64,000 nucleotides of DNA, from contig PLDA01000002.1 of NCBI GenBank assembly GCA_003134965.1, positions 1,736,001 to 1,800,000 of the forward strand, in the 5' to 3' direction. The stretch comes from Vulcanimicrobium winogradskyi (lineage in GTDB: Bacteria > Vulcanimicrobiota > Vulcanimicrobiia > Vulcanimicrobiales > Vulcanimicrobiaceae). The position numbers and the translations under genes are program-made. Below the pieces are notes generated by a model that was not told where the DNA came from, did not search any database, and saw only the letters and a list, made by a program, of their open reading frames with translations. Below are positions 1-7,503 of the stretch, in pieces. Positions within the stretch are counted from its first letter, which is position 1. The number at the start of each line of letters is the position of its first letter.

Positions 1-1
1 A

Positions 2-48
2 CTCGGGCGAAGCCCGAGCGCGGCGACTTTGTGCGTAAGCGCAAAGTC
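2..48 (-). terminator. Two hairpins downstream of the minus-strand operon
   Basis: Two stem-loops lie just past the stop codon of the minus-strand gene ending at 51. The inner one pairs 25-34 with 39-48 (10 bp with one G-T pair, loop GTAA on the plus strand). The outer one pairs 2-8 (CTCGGGC) with 12-18 (GCCCGAG) around a 3-base loop. Neither has a clear U tract, so intrinsic termination is an inference; they could equally be dispersed palindromic repeats. The short GAA/TTC loop of the outer hairpin also occurs in the hairpins near 6127-6169. Confidence 0.4.
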
Positions 49-50
49 AC

Positions 51-917
51 CTAATGCGGCGGCTGGTTGGGCTGCGAGGGCGGGCGCGGCGTCGGGAACC
101 CGCCCGGCGGCGACGCGTGCGGGGCCGGGAAGATCCCGCCGGGCTGGAACGGGTTCGGATTGTACGGTGTGGGGACGGCGCCGGGCTGCGCGCCTTGCGG
201 AGCGTTGCCGCGATCGTCGGTCCAGGCGAACACGTCCGTCCGCGCCTCCTGCGCATCGACCTCTTTGGTCACGTATTCGAGCGCCGGCGCCTGCAGGCCG
301 TCGTTGCCAACCGCGACGGAGTTCCACGAACCCCGCGTGACGCGGTACGCGAACTTCGTCCCCGATGCGAAGCGGCGCACCGCGCGATAGCGATTGCCGT
401 CGATACGGTCGAGCTTGATCGCCTGCGGGTTCCATCCGCTGACGTCGGTGCTGATGTAGACGCTGGCGTTGAGCGGCGTCGTCGGCGGCACCGTCACCAG
501 GAACGCGACCGCGACCTCTTTGCCGGTCAGCTTGACGCCGACGATCTCCGGCGCGCGCTCGGTCGTGGGGCGCGTCGCCGCGAGCGGTTGCGCGACCGCC
601 GCGTAGGCGACGTCCGGTGCGAGGTGCCGCGCGGTCAGATCGAGCTCGACGACTTGTTTGGTCGCCGGGTCGAAGAGCGCGCGGGCGAACAGCTTCGCGC
701 GCGGCTTCAGTGTCGTCGGTTTGCCGGTGTCGTAGTCGGCGATCCGCGGGGTGTCGGCCAGCTTGAACGCGTCGCCGGTGGTGAAGTAGACGTAGCCGTT
801 GCGGACGTCGAGGAGCTGACCGGTGAAGCGCACCAGCTCACCCTGCGCGAGCGAGGGCAGCGCGAGCGCGGCAAGCGCGATCGACGCGAGGAGGACGGCG
901 AGCGGACGCATCGTCAT
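51..917 (-). CDS. Secreted protein with CBM20/E-set-like domain and proline-rich tail
   Basis: About 288 aa. The ATG at 917 overlaps the upstream stop as ATGA, which fixes the start (an in-frame ATG at 911 is also possible). Residues 1-24 are a signal peptide (hydrophobic run ending near LPSLAQG). Residues about 25-90 form a small beta-rich segment. Residues about 120-225 resemble a starch-binding or glycogen-binding E-set fold (motifs VYISTDVSGWNP, FAYRVTRGSWNS). The last 45 residues are rich in Pro, Gly and Asn with repeated P-x-P-N and P-P-G runs, suggesting an extended periplasmic or cell-wall tail. It is translationally coupled to the LptD-like barrel upstream, so a role in envelope or glycan handling is likely. 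No catalytic motif is visible and the exact function is unknown. Confidence 0.7.
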   Translation of the reverse strand: MTMRPLAVLLASIALAALALPSLAQGELVRFTGQLLDVRNGYVYFTTGDAFKLADTPRIADYDTGKPTTLKPRAKLFARALFDPATKQVVELDLTARHLAPDVAYAAVAQPLAATRPTTERAPEIVGVKLTGKEVAVAFLVTVPPTTPLNASVYISTDVSGWNPQAIKLDRIDGNRYRAVRRFASGTKFAYRVTRGSWNSVAVGNDGLQAPALEYVTKEVDAQEARTDVFAWTDDRGNAPQGAQPGAVPTPYNPNPFQPGGIFPAPHASPPGGFPTPRPPSQPNQPPH

Positions 918-2668
918 GGCGTGAACTGGATCACGAACTGCGGCGTCCACCGCTCGTTGGCGAAGTTGAAGTAGTACGAGCGGCCGAGGTCGAGCAGTAT
1001 CTGTCGCGAGAGCCGCACGCGCAGATCAGCGGCGAACTGCCACGGTGGTTGTCCATAGAGCCCCGGGACCGGTGCCGGTGTGTCGTAGAAGCGCGAGAGC
1101 ATCAGGTTGAGCTCGAAGGATGGCGTGGGGGTGTAGATCACGGAGGAGGTGTAGCCGCGGGAGGTCGCCAGACCGCGGAAGGCCGCCTGCCCCGAGAACG
1201 TGCCGAACGGCGTGACGGTGATGTCGGGGCTCGGAGTATACGCCGCCAGCTGGGCGGACCCCCAGTAGTCGTCGATCGTCTTGATCTCGTACGCCACGAA
1301 GGCGCGCAGGTGCTGCCGTTCGCGCACGCCCCCGAGCGTCAGGCGCAGGTCGCCGTTGTCGAGCTGGTGCGGCAGGCTGTACCAGGTGCGCTGGCGGTCG
1401 TACGAGGCGGTGAACGCGAGCGACCTCGTGAGGTTGATCGCCGGCGTGTAGAGCGAACCGCCGAGGTAGCGGTACGAGACCGTCGGCGGCCCCGGCTGCT
1501 CGTTCGGGTAGCCGCCCTCGCCGTAGATGTCGTGCGCCCACCCGATGCCGGCGCGCGGCCGCAGGAGCAGCCGCGTCGAACCGTGGGTGAGCGGCGTCGG
1601 ACCGCCGGTGAACACCAGCGAGGCGTCCGTCGGGTGCTCTTTCCAGCGGGTGTCGAATTCCGGGGTCGAGACGTTCAGGTCGGTGATCCCGTGCGGCAGC
1701 CCCAGCAGATATTGATAGTAGTTGTCCTGCGTGTAGGTCAGGCTCGAACCGCGAAAGCCGCCGGTGAGCTGGAGCTGCGCGAAGCCGGCCGCGTTCGTCG
1801 GCCGGTTGATGATCCCGGCCTGCGCGGCCGACTCTTGGAGGAACAACCGGCTCTCGAACTTCGGTGACCAGCGCTTGTAGCCGATCAGATTGTACTGGCG
1901 CTGTTCCTGCGTCAGCGGGTCGACGCCGAAGACGATCCAGTCCTGATCCCAGACGAAGTGCTGGTCGAACGCGAGGTAGGTGCCGTTGAACGCGTCGTTG
2001 CGTACGTGCAGCGCGGTCAGGCTGTGCGCCGAGCCGTTGAACGGAACGCCGACGTCGAGGCGGCCGCCGGCGAACGCGTTCTCGTAATAGTGCGAGTTCG
2101 GCCCGAACGTGACGACGTAACGCGGTGCCGGGAGGTAGACGCCCGCGGTGTAGACGCGCGCCATGTCGAAGAGCACGTTCGTCTTGGGGACGATGCGCGC
2201 GCCGTCGGCCTTGATGTACGCGCGCTCGCCGGTGAGGTCGGGGAAGTAGAACGCGTCGCCGGGCTGCTCGCGGTTCGCGACCGGGTGCGCCCAGTCGATC
2301 CCGAGGTAGGTCGCGCGGCTCGGCGTCCCGCTCGCCGGCAGGAAGTACGAGCGGTCGAGGTCGGGATACCCCGCAAAGGCTGCGCCCGTTTCGTGGACCG
2401 TCGGCCCGTCGAGGTGGACGTCGCCCGCGACTAGATAGCGGTTCAGCTTGAGATCCATCGTGAACGTCTCGCCGCTCACGACCGTCCCGTCGGAGAGCCG
2501 GACGCGCACGTTGCCGTCGGCGGTCACGATGAATCGGTTGTAGTAGAAGTTCACGGCCGATGCGGTGACGTCGAGGCTGGTCGGTGGTGTTGCTGACGCA
2601 GGCGAGGTCGCGCTCGCAACGAGGGCGGTCGCCAGCGCGATGAGGAACGAAATGCGCATCTGCAGCAT
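914..2668 (-). CDS. LptD/OstA-like outer-membrane beta-barrel protein
   Basis: About 584 aa with an N-terminal signal peptide (residues 1-27, ending near SPASA). Residues about 35-100 look like an OstA/LptA-type beta domain (NFYYNRFIVTADGNVRVRL, then YLVAGDVHLDG), the pattern that precedes the barrel in LPS-assembly proteins. The rest is a long alternating aromatic/polar beta-strand region, and the protein ends in an aromatic-containing strand (FVIQFTP), typical of a barrel closing strand. LptD inserts lipopolysaccharide into the outer leaflet. This protein is shorter than proteobacterial LptD (about 780 aa), so the exact cargo is an inference. ATG at 2668 is chosen; GTG 2671 and ATG 2659 are alternatives. 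Its stop overlaps the next gene as ATGA, and it is divergent from deoB. Confidence 0.62.
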   Translation of the reverse strand: MLQMRISFLIALATALVASATSPASATPPTSLDVTASAVNFYYNRFIVTADGNVRVRLSDGTVVSGETFTMDLKLNRYLVAGDVHLDGPTVHETGAAFAGYPDLDRSYFLPASGTPSRATYLGIDWAHPVANREQPGDAFYFPDLTGERAYIKADGARIVPKTNVLFDMARVYTAGVYLPAPRYVVTFGPNSHYYENAFAGGRLDVGVPFNGSAHSLTALHVRNDAFNGTYLAFDQHFVWDQDWIVFGVDPLTQEQRQYNLIGYKRWSPKFESRLFLQESAAQAGIINRPTNAAGFAQLQLTGGFRGSSLTYTQDNYYQYLLGLPHGITDLNVSTPEFDTRWKEHPTDASLVFTGGPTPLTHGSTRLLLRPRAGIGWAHDIYGEGGYPNEQPGPPTVSYRYLGGSLYTPAINLTRSLAFTASYDRQRTWYSLPHQLDNGDLRLTLGGVRERQHLRAFVAYEIKTIDDYWGSAQLAAYTPSPDITVTPFGTFSGQAAFRGLATSRGYTSSVIYTPTPSFELNLMLSRFYDTPAPVPGLYGQPPWQFAADLRVRLSRQILLDLGRSYYFNFANERWTPQFVIQFTP

Positions 2669-2727
2669 CACGCGTTCAGCGATGCGGGAGGCGCGATCCT
2701 GCGCGGAATGGAACCGCGACGAACGGC

Positions 2728-3852
2728 ATGCCGCGCATTCTCACCTTCGTCATGGACTCCGCCGGCGTCGGTGCCCTCCCCGATGCAGTCGCTTACCACG
2801 ACTCATCGAACGCGAACACGATCGGAAACGTCGCCGAGCGGTTGGGCGGGTTGGTGCTCCCCAACTTCGAGCGGCTCGGGCTCGGCCACATCACCCCCGT
2901 CCGCGGCCTCTCGGGCTCGGTCGAGCCCCTCGCAGCGGTCGGCCGCCTTAGAGAACGATCAAAGGGCAAGGACACCATAACCGGTCACTGGGAGATGGCC
3001 GGGGTGATCACCGAGGTTCCGTTTCCGACCTATCCGGACGGTTTTCCGCCGGAGGTCGTCGAGCGTTTCACCGCCATCTGTGGGAAAGCGCCGCTGGGCA
3101 ACGTCGCGGCATCCGGGACGGAGATCATCGCAGAGCTGGGCGAGGAGCACCAGCGGACCGGCCGCCCGATCCTCTATACCTCGGCCGACTCGGTCTTCCA
3201 GGTGGCGGCGCACGAGGAGACCGTCCCGCTGGCGACCCTCTACGATTGGTGCGAGCGGGCGCGAGCGATGCTGGTGCCCCCGCACGAGGTGAATCGGGTG
3301 ATCGCCCGGCCGTTCGTCGGGACCCCCGGAAACTACGCGCGCACGCCGAACCGTCGTGATTACGCGATCCCGCCGCCGCCGACGGTGTTGGATCGGCTGG
3401 AGCAGGCGGGTGTACCCGTCCACGCAGTCGGGAAGATCTGTGACATCTACAGCGGTCACGGGATCGCGTCGTCCATCCGCGTCGCCGATAACAGTGAAGC
3501 GGTGGATCGCGCGCTCGCCTTGGCAGACGCCACGGATCACGGTCTGGTGTTCGTCAACCTCAACGATTTCGACACCAAGTTCGGGCATCGCAGAGATGTC
3601 CGGGGCTATGGTGATGCCCTGGCGCGGCTCGATGCCCGCATCCCGGAGCTGCTGGAGCGGATCCGGCCCGGCGACGCCCTGATGTTCACCGCCGACCACG
3701 GCTGCGACCCGACCCAGCCCGGGACCGACCACACCCGCGAGTACGTGCCCTACATCGAGTACGGCCCGGTCCCGGGCGGCGAGCTCGGGGTGATCGAAGG
3801 GCTGGGCCACGTCGGCGAGCGGATCGAAGCGATCCTCGGAACCGGCCGATGA
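2728..3852 (+). CDS. deoB: Phosphopentomutase
   Basis: 374 aa, close to the usual 390-400 of DeoB. It interconverts ribose-1-phosphate or deoxyribose-1-phosphate with the 5-phosphates in the cytosol (nucleoside salvage). It belongs to the alkaline-phosphatase-like metalloenzyme superfamily. Visible hallmarks are the first metal-binding Asp in FVMDSAGVGALPD (D10), the catalytic-Thr region KGKDTITGHWEMAG, the D/H metal ligands in LNDFDTKFGHRRD, and the C-terminal TADHGCDPTQPGTDHTREY. The start is ATG 2728, divergent from the barrel gene with 59 bp between. Its stop overlaps the ATG of the sugar transferase (ATGA), so this housekeeping gene seems to lead the polysaccharide operon. No missing key residue was noticed. 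Confidence 0.96.
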   Translation: MPRILTFVMDSAGVGALPDAVAYHDSSNANTIGNVAERLGGLVLPNFERLGLGHITPVRGLSGSVEPLAAVGRLRERSKGKDTITGHWEMAGVITEVPFPTYPDGFPPEVVERFTAICGKAPLGNVAASGTEIIAELGEEHQRTGRPILYTSADSVFQVAAHEETVPLATLYDWCERARAMLVPPHEVNRVIARPFVGTPGNYARTPNRRDYAIPPPPTVLDRLEQAGVPVHAVGKICDIYSGHGIASSIRVADNSEAVDRALALADATDHGLVFVNLNDFDTKFGHRRDVRGYGDALARLDARIPELLERIRPGDALMFTADHGCDPTQPGTDHTREYVPYIEYGPVPGGELGVIEGLGHVGERIEAILGTGR

Positions 3853-4541
3853 GCGTCGTCGAGGTGCGGTCGCCGGCGCCCGCCGACCTCTCCGACCTCC
3901 CGGTCGGGGTCCCGTTCCCCCGGGCGCCCGCGCGGCCGGGCTGGTTCGCTCCCGCGAAGCGGGGCCTCGACGTCGTGCTGGCGGTCGCGCTGCTGCTCGC
4001 GAGCTCGCCGGTGATCCTGGCCGCGGCGGTCGGGATCGTCGCGGTCAGCGGCGGCAGCCCGTTCTACCGGCAGGACCGCGTCGGGCTCGGCGGACGCCGT
4101 TTCCGGATGTTCAAGCTGCGGACGATGGTGCGCGGCGCGCACGCGATGCTCCCCAAGCTGCGCCGGTTCAACGAGGCCGACGGGCCGGTCTTCAAAATGC
4201 GCGACGATCCCCGCCTCCACCGGCTGGGCGCGTTTCTGCGGCGCACGTCGATCGACGAGCTGCCGAACTTCTTCAACGTGCTGCTCGGCGACATGGCGAT
4301 CGTGGGACCGCGCCCGCCGCTCCCCGAGGAAGTGGCGCACTACGACGAATACGCATTGCGCCGGCTGGTCGTGAAGCCGGGCGTCACCTGTCTGTGGCAG
4401 ATCTCGGGCCGCTCGCACCTCTCGTTCGAGGAGTGGATGGCGCTCGACAACGCTTACATCGATGCATGGTCGCCGTGGTACGACCTCGAGATCGTCGCGC
4501 GGACGATCCCGGCCGTGCTGCGAGGGGTCGGCGCGCATTAA
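3849..4541 (+). CDS. Initiating sugar-phosphate transferase (WcaJ/ExoY family)
   Basis: 230 aa. It transfers a sugar-1-phosphate from a nucleotide sugar to undecaprenyl phosphate, the priming step of polysaccharide synthesis, at the inner membrane. One hydrophobic segment (residues about 41-62, VVLAVALLLASSPVILAAAV) is followed by the cytosolic catalytic domain with PFYRQDRVGLGG, FRMFKLRTM, LRRTSIDELPNFFNVLLGD, AIVGPRPPLPEE and KPGVTCLWQISGRS. The size matches the short ExoY type; the extra N-terminal helices of WcaJ are absent. It overlaps deoB by ATGA and runs into the MurJ-like gene. Which sugar it uses cannot be read from the sequence. Confidence 0.93.
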   Translation: MSVVEVRSPAPADLSDLPVGVPFPRAPARPGWFAPAKRGLDVVLAVALLLASSPVILAAAVGIVAVSGGSPFYRQDRVGLGGRRFRMFKLRTMVRGAHAMLPKLRRFNEADGPVFKMRDDPRLHRLGAFLRRTSIDELPNFFNVLLGDMAIVGPRPPLPEEVAHYDEYALRRLVVKPGVTCLWQISGRSHLSFEEWMALDNAYIDAWSPWYDLEIVARTIPAVLRGVGAH

Positions 4542-6129
4542 CCGCCGCCTGACCGTCGTCGCGGAAGGCCGTACCCCGCGGCGGCTCGCGCTCTCGACGG
4601 TCGTCGTCATGGGCGCGACGCTGGCGTCCACCATCCTGGGATTCGTGCGCGAGGTCGTCTACGCGAAGTTCTACGGAACCTCGTGGGAGCTCGACGCGTT
4701 CCTGGTGGCCTCGGTCGTCCCGGTCATCCTGTTCGGCGTGTTCACCGGCGCGCTCGTCACGGCGCTGGTCCCGCTGTTCTCCGACTACATCAACACCGAG
4801 CGCGAGGACGAGGCGTGGAAGCTCGCTTCGACGACGATCGCCGTGCTGGTCGTCGTGCTGGGTGCCTCCGCGGCGATCGGCGCGCTGCTCGCACCGTGGT
4901 ACGTCCCGAAGATCGCGCGCCTCACGCCGGCGTTACACGCGCAAACCGCGGTCGAGATGACCCGCTGGCTCATGCCGACGATCGTCGCGACCAGCCTTGC
5001 CGGCGTCGTCGGCGCGCTGCTCAACGCGTACCACCGGTTCGGCGCCGCCGCGCTGCAGGGCGTGCTCGCCAACATCTGCATCATCGCGTTCGTTTGGTTC
5101 GCGCAGCCGCACTACGGTGCGTACGCGCTCGTCTTCGGTGCCCTCGCAGGTGCCTTCGCCTCGCTGCTCGCCTTGCTGCCGACGTTCGTCGCGCTGCGGC
5201 GGTTTCGCTTCGCGATCGACCTGCACCATCCGGGCCTGATACGGCTCCTGCACGTCCTGGCGCCGATCGCGATCGGTTCCGCCGCCGGGCAGATCGCGAT
5301 GTTCTTCGACCGCTACTTCGCGTCGCAGATGTCGGAAGGGACGATCGCGGGGATGAACTTCGCCGTCAAGATCGTCGGCTTTCCCCAACAGCTCTTCGTC
5401 ACGGCGATTGCGACGGTGATCTTTCCGCTGTTCGCGAGCCAGTTCGCGAGCAAGAACCGCGCCGCGATGAAGCGGAGCGTCGGAACCGGTTTGCAGATGG
5501 TGATCTTTCTGACGCTCCCGTCCGCATTTGGGCTGTGCATGCTCGCCGGTCCGATCGTGCAGACGCTCTTCGAACGCGGTGCCTTCACCCCCGAAGCGAC
5601 GGTGCTCTGCGCGCAGCTGCTGCCGTTCGCGGCGGTCGGGCTGGTTGCGCTGGCCGCGAACGTCGTGCTGACGCGCTGCCTGTATGCCTGCGGCGAGGTG
5701 CGGATCGCGATCGTGATCTCGGTCGCGACGGTCGCGCTCAACGTGATCCTCTCGCTGGTGTGGAAGGGGCCGCTCGGAGCGCGCGGGCTGCTGCTCGCCA
5801 ACGCCGTTTCGCAGACGCTGCAGACCGTCGCGTTCGTCGTGGTCGCCTGGCGCGCGCTGGGCGGCTTCCCGCTGCGCACGGTCTCCGTCTCGCTGCTGAA
5901 GGTCGGCGCCTGCTCGGCGGTGATGGGCTTCGCGCTCGCCGCCGTGCAGCTGACCCGGACGCCGCCCTCGCCGACGGCGCTCGCGCGCATCACGAACTTG
6001 GGCGAGCACTTGCTGTTCGGAGCGTTCGTCTTCATCGCGCTCGCCCGGGTCGTCGACTCCGAAGAGCTCCACTTGGCGCTCGACGTGGTGCTCCGCCGCC
6101 GACCGCGCGATCTCGTCCCCCTGCCGTGA
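4462..6129 (+). CDS. murJ: MurJ/MviN-type lipid flippase
   Basis: Up to 555 aa, a MOP-superfamily membrane protein with about 12-14 predicted helices. The N-terminal signature GFVREVVYAKFYGTSWELDA and FTGALVTALVPLFSDY match the MurJ family, which flips lipid II or related undecaprenyl-linked saccharides. Mid-protein PQQLFVTAIATVIFPLFASQ also fits. The start is uncertain: ATG 4462 lies 80 bp inside the preceding gene, and its first 25 or so residues look like out-of-frame coding. The next ATG (4609) falls within the first helix, and no GTG or TTG lies between, so a non-standard start such as ATT 4537 should be considered. In this operon it could be either the general lipid II flippase or one dedicated to the local glycan. 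Confidence 0.87.
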   Translation: MHGRRGTTSRSSRGRSRPCCEGSARINRRLTVVAEGRTPRRLALSTVVVMGATLASTILGFVREVVYAKFYGTSWELDAFLVASVVPVILFGVFTGALVTALVPLFSDYINTEREDEAWKLASTTIAVLVVVLGASAAIGALLAPWYVPKIARLTPALHAQTAVEMTRWLMPTIVATSLAGVVGALLNAYHRFGAAALQGVLANICIIAFVWFAQPHYGAYALVFGALAGAFASLLALLPTFVALRRFRFAIDLHHPGLIRLLHVLAPIAIGSAAGQIAMFFDRYFASQMSEGTIAGMNFAVKIVGFPQQLFVTAIATVIFPLFASQFASKNRAAMKRSVGTGLQMVIFLTLPSAFGLCMLAGPIVQTLFERGAFTPEATVLCAQLLPFAAVGLVALAANVVLTRCLYACGEVRIAIVISVATVALNVILSLVWKGPLGARGLLLANAVSQTLQTVAFVVVAWRALGGFPLRTVSVSLLKVGACSAVMGFALAAVQLTRTPPSPTALARITNLGEHLLFGAFVFIALARVVDSEELHLALDVVLRRRPRDLVPLP

Positions 6130-6169
6130 CGAAGTCACGCCCGGCATGACGAAGTCACGCTTCGCGTGA
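6127..6169. repeat. 14-bp direct repeat with nested hairpins
   Basis: TGACGAAGTCACGC occurs at 6127-6140 and again at 6147-6160, six bases apart. Each copy contains a small inverted repeat (TGAC/GTCA around GAA). The second copy continues into another hairpin, TCACGC (6155-6160), TTC loop, GCGTGA (6164-6169), which covers the GTG start of the next gene at 6166. The element sits between the flippase stop and the polymerase start. It may be a dispersed palindromic repeat or may affect translation of the downstream gene. Confidence 0.6.
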
Positions 6170-7503
6170 TCCTTCACCCCTGGACCGTCACGCTGCGCCA
6201 AGAGACGCACGTGCCGGTCGACGTGCTCAGCGCGCTCGTCTACCTGCTGTGCGCGATCGCGGTCGGCGCGCTGACGCGCCGGCGTCCGGCGCTCGGCGTC
6301 GCCGCGCTGCTCGTCTTGGCGCCGTTCGACCTCGCGCGGTACGTCGGACCCACCACGATCACGACGCTCAAGGCCGGACTGGTCGGGATGCTCGTCGCGC
6401 TCGCGTTCTCGCGCCCCGATCTCGCCGCGTTCCGGACCCTGCCGGTCCGGGCGATGCTGACCGCCTTTGCGGCGACGCTGGTCGCGATCGCGCTCTCCGC
6501 GACCCACGCGCAGCATCTCGGCGAGGTCGTGCGCGAGGCGTTCAAGGACGGCGAGTATCTGCTGCTGTTCCTCGGCGCGGTCGCCGCCTTCGCGACCGAT
6601 CCCGACGACCGGCCGTTCTGGCGCACGCTGGAGTTCGCGGTCGTCCTCGTGTGCTGCTCGGCGCTCGCCGAGTACGCGCTCGGCGCGCACAGCGGCCTGT
6701 TCGTGCGCGGAGAGTCGCTCCCGCGGATCGCGGGAGCGCTCGAGGGGCCGAACCAGCTCGCGGGGTACCTCGACGTCGCGCTGCCCGTGCTGGTCGCGCG
6801 CGCGCTGGTCCACCGTGACCGCGTGCTGGTCGGCGTGATCCTGCTGGCGACGATCACCGACGTGCTCACGATTTCGCGCTCGGGGATCGTCGGTGCGGCG
6901 ATCGGCGTCATCGTCGTGCTGCTCGTTCTGCGGCCGTTCTCGAGCGCCGCGTGGCGCTTCGCCGGCGTCATGGTGCTGATCGCGGCGTTCGGCATCGTGC
7001 TCGCGCTTCGCACCGGCGTCCCGACCGGTTACTTCACCCTCGATCAGGCGACGCAGTCCGCCGACCATCTCGGCAACCGCTCCCAGCTGTGGCGCGCCGC
7101 GATCACGCTGTGGCGCACCTCGCCGGTGGTCGGCGTCGGTGCCGGCAACTACGAGCTCGACCTCGACCAGGTCGGGCTCATCGGCGTGCGCACCCACGCC
7201 AACAGCATCTACCTGCAGAGCTTGGCGGAGACCGGAATCCTCGGCCTCCTCGCGACCGTCGCGCTGTTCGCGGTCACGATCGTCACCCTGGCGCGGAGCC
7301 GCGTGCGCAGGCCGCTGGTGGTCGGCGCGCTCGGAGCCGCCGTCGCGCTGGCCTCGCATCAAGTGCTCGACGATCTGTTCTTCTTTCCGAAGGTCGCGTC
7401 GGCGTACTGGCTGGTCGTCGGCGTCGCGATCGCCGAGATCGCCGCGCGCCGGCTGTTCGAACGGCGCCGGGCGGCGTCGTACGTCTCCGGACCTTCTTCG
7501 TGA
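6166..7503 (+). CDS. O-antigen ligase/polymerase family membrane protein
   Basis: About 445 aa with about 10-12 predicted transmembrane helices. The Wzy_C-like region is visible: TISRSGIVGAAIGVIVV, then a periplasmic loop with LGNRSQLWRAAI and VGVGAGNYELDL, then RTHANSIYLQSLAETGILG, the usual signature of O-antigen ligases and polymerases. These enzymes polymerise or ligate undecaprenyl-linked oligosaccharides on the periplasmic face. GTG 6166 lies inside a hairpin and has no clear ribosome site. GTG 6211, preceded by AAGAG, is a reasonable alternative start and would still keep all helices. The stop overlaps the next gene as GTGA. Whether it acts as polymerase (Wzy) or ligase (WaaL) cannot be decided by motif. 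Confidence 0.85.
   Translation: MILHPWTVTLRQETHVPVDVLSALVYLLCAIAVGALTRRRPALGVAALLVLAPFDLARYVGPTTITTLKAGLVGMLVALAFSRPDLAAFRTLPVRAMLTAFAATLVAIALSATHAQHLGEVVREAFKDGEYLLLFLGAVAAFATDPDDRPFWRTLEFAVVLVCCSALAEYALGAHSGLFVRGESLPRIAGALEGPNQLAGYLDVALPVLVARALVHRDRVLVGVILLATITDVLTISRSGIVGAAIGVIVVLLVLRPFSSAAWRFAGVMVLIAAFGIVLALRTGVPTGYFTLDQATQSADHLGNRSQLWRAAITLWRTSPVVGVGAGNYELDLDQVGLIGVRTHANSIYLQSLAETGILGLLATVALFAVTIVTLARSRVRRPLVVGALGAAVALASHQVLDDLFFFPKVASAYWLVVGVAIAEIAARRLFERRRAASYVSGPSS

Noticed and set aside
6127..6160. Possible miniature CRISPR-like repeat pair
   Set aside because: Only two 14-bp copies with a six-base gap, no further units and no cas genes.
4933..7362. A very long minus-strand open frame (about 809 codons) opposite the flippase and polymerase genes
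   Set aside because: It is antisense to two well-supported membrane proteins, is extremely rich in Arg, Asp, Glu and Gln without domain pattern, and results from GC-rich codon usage removing stops.
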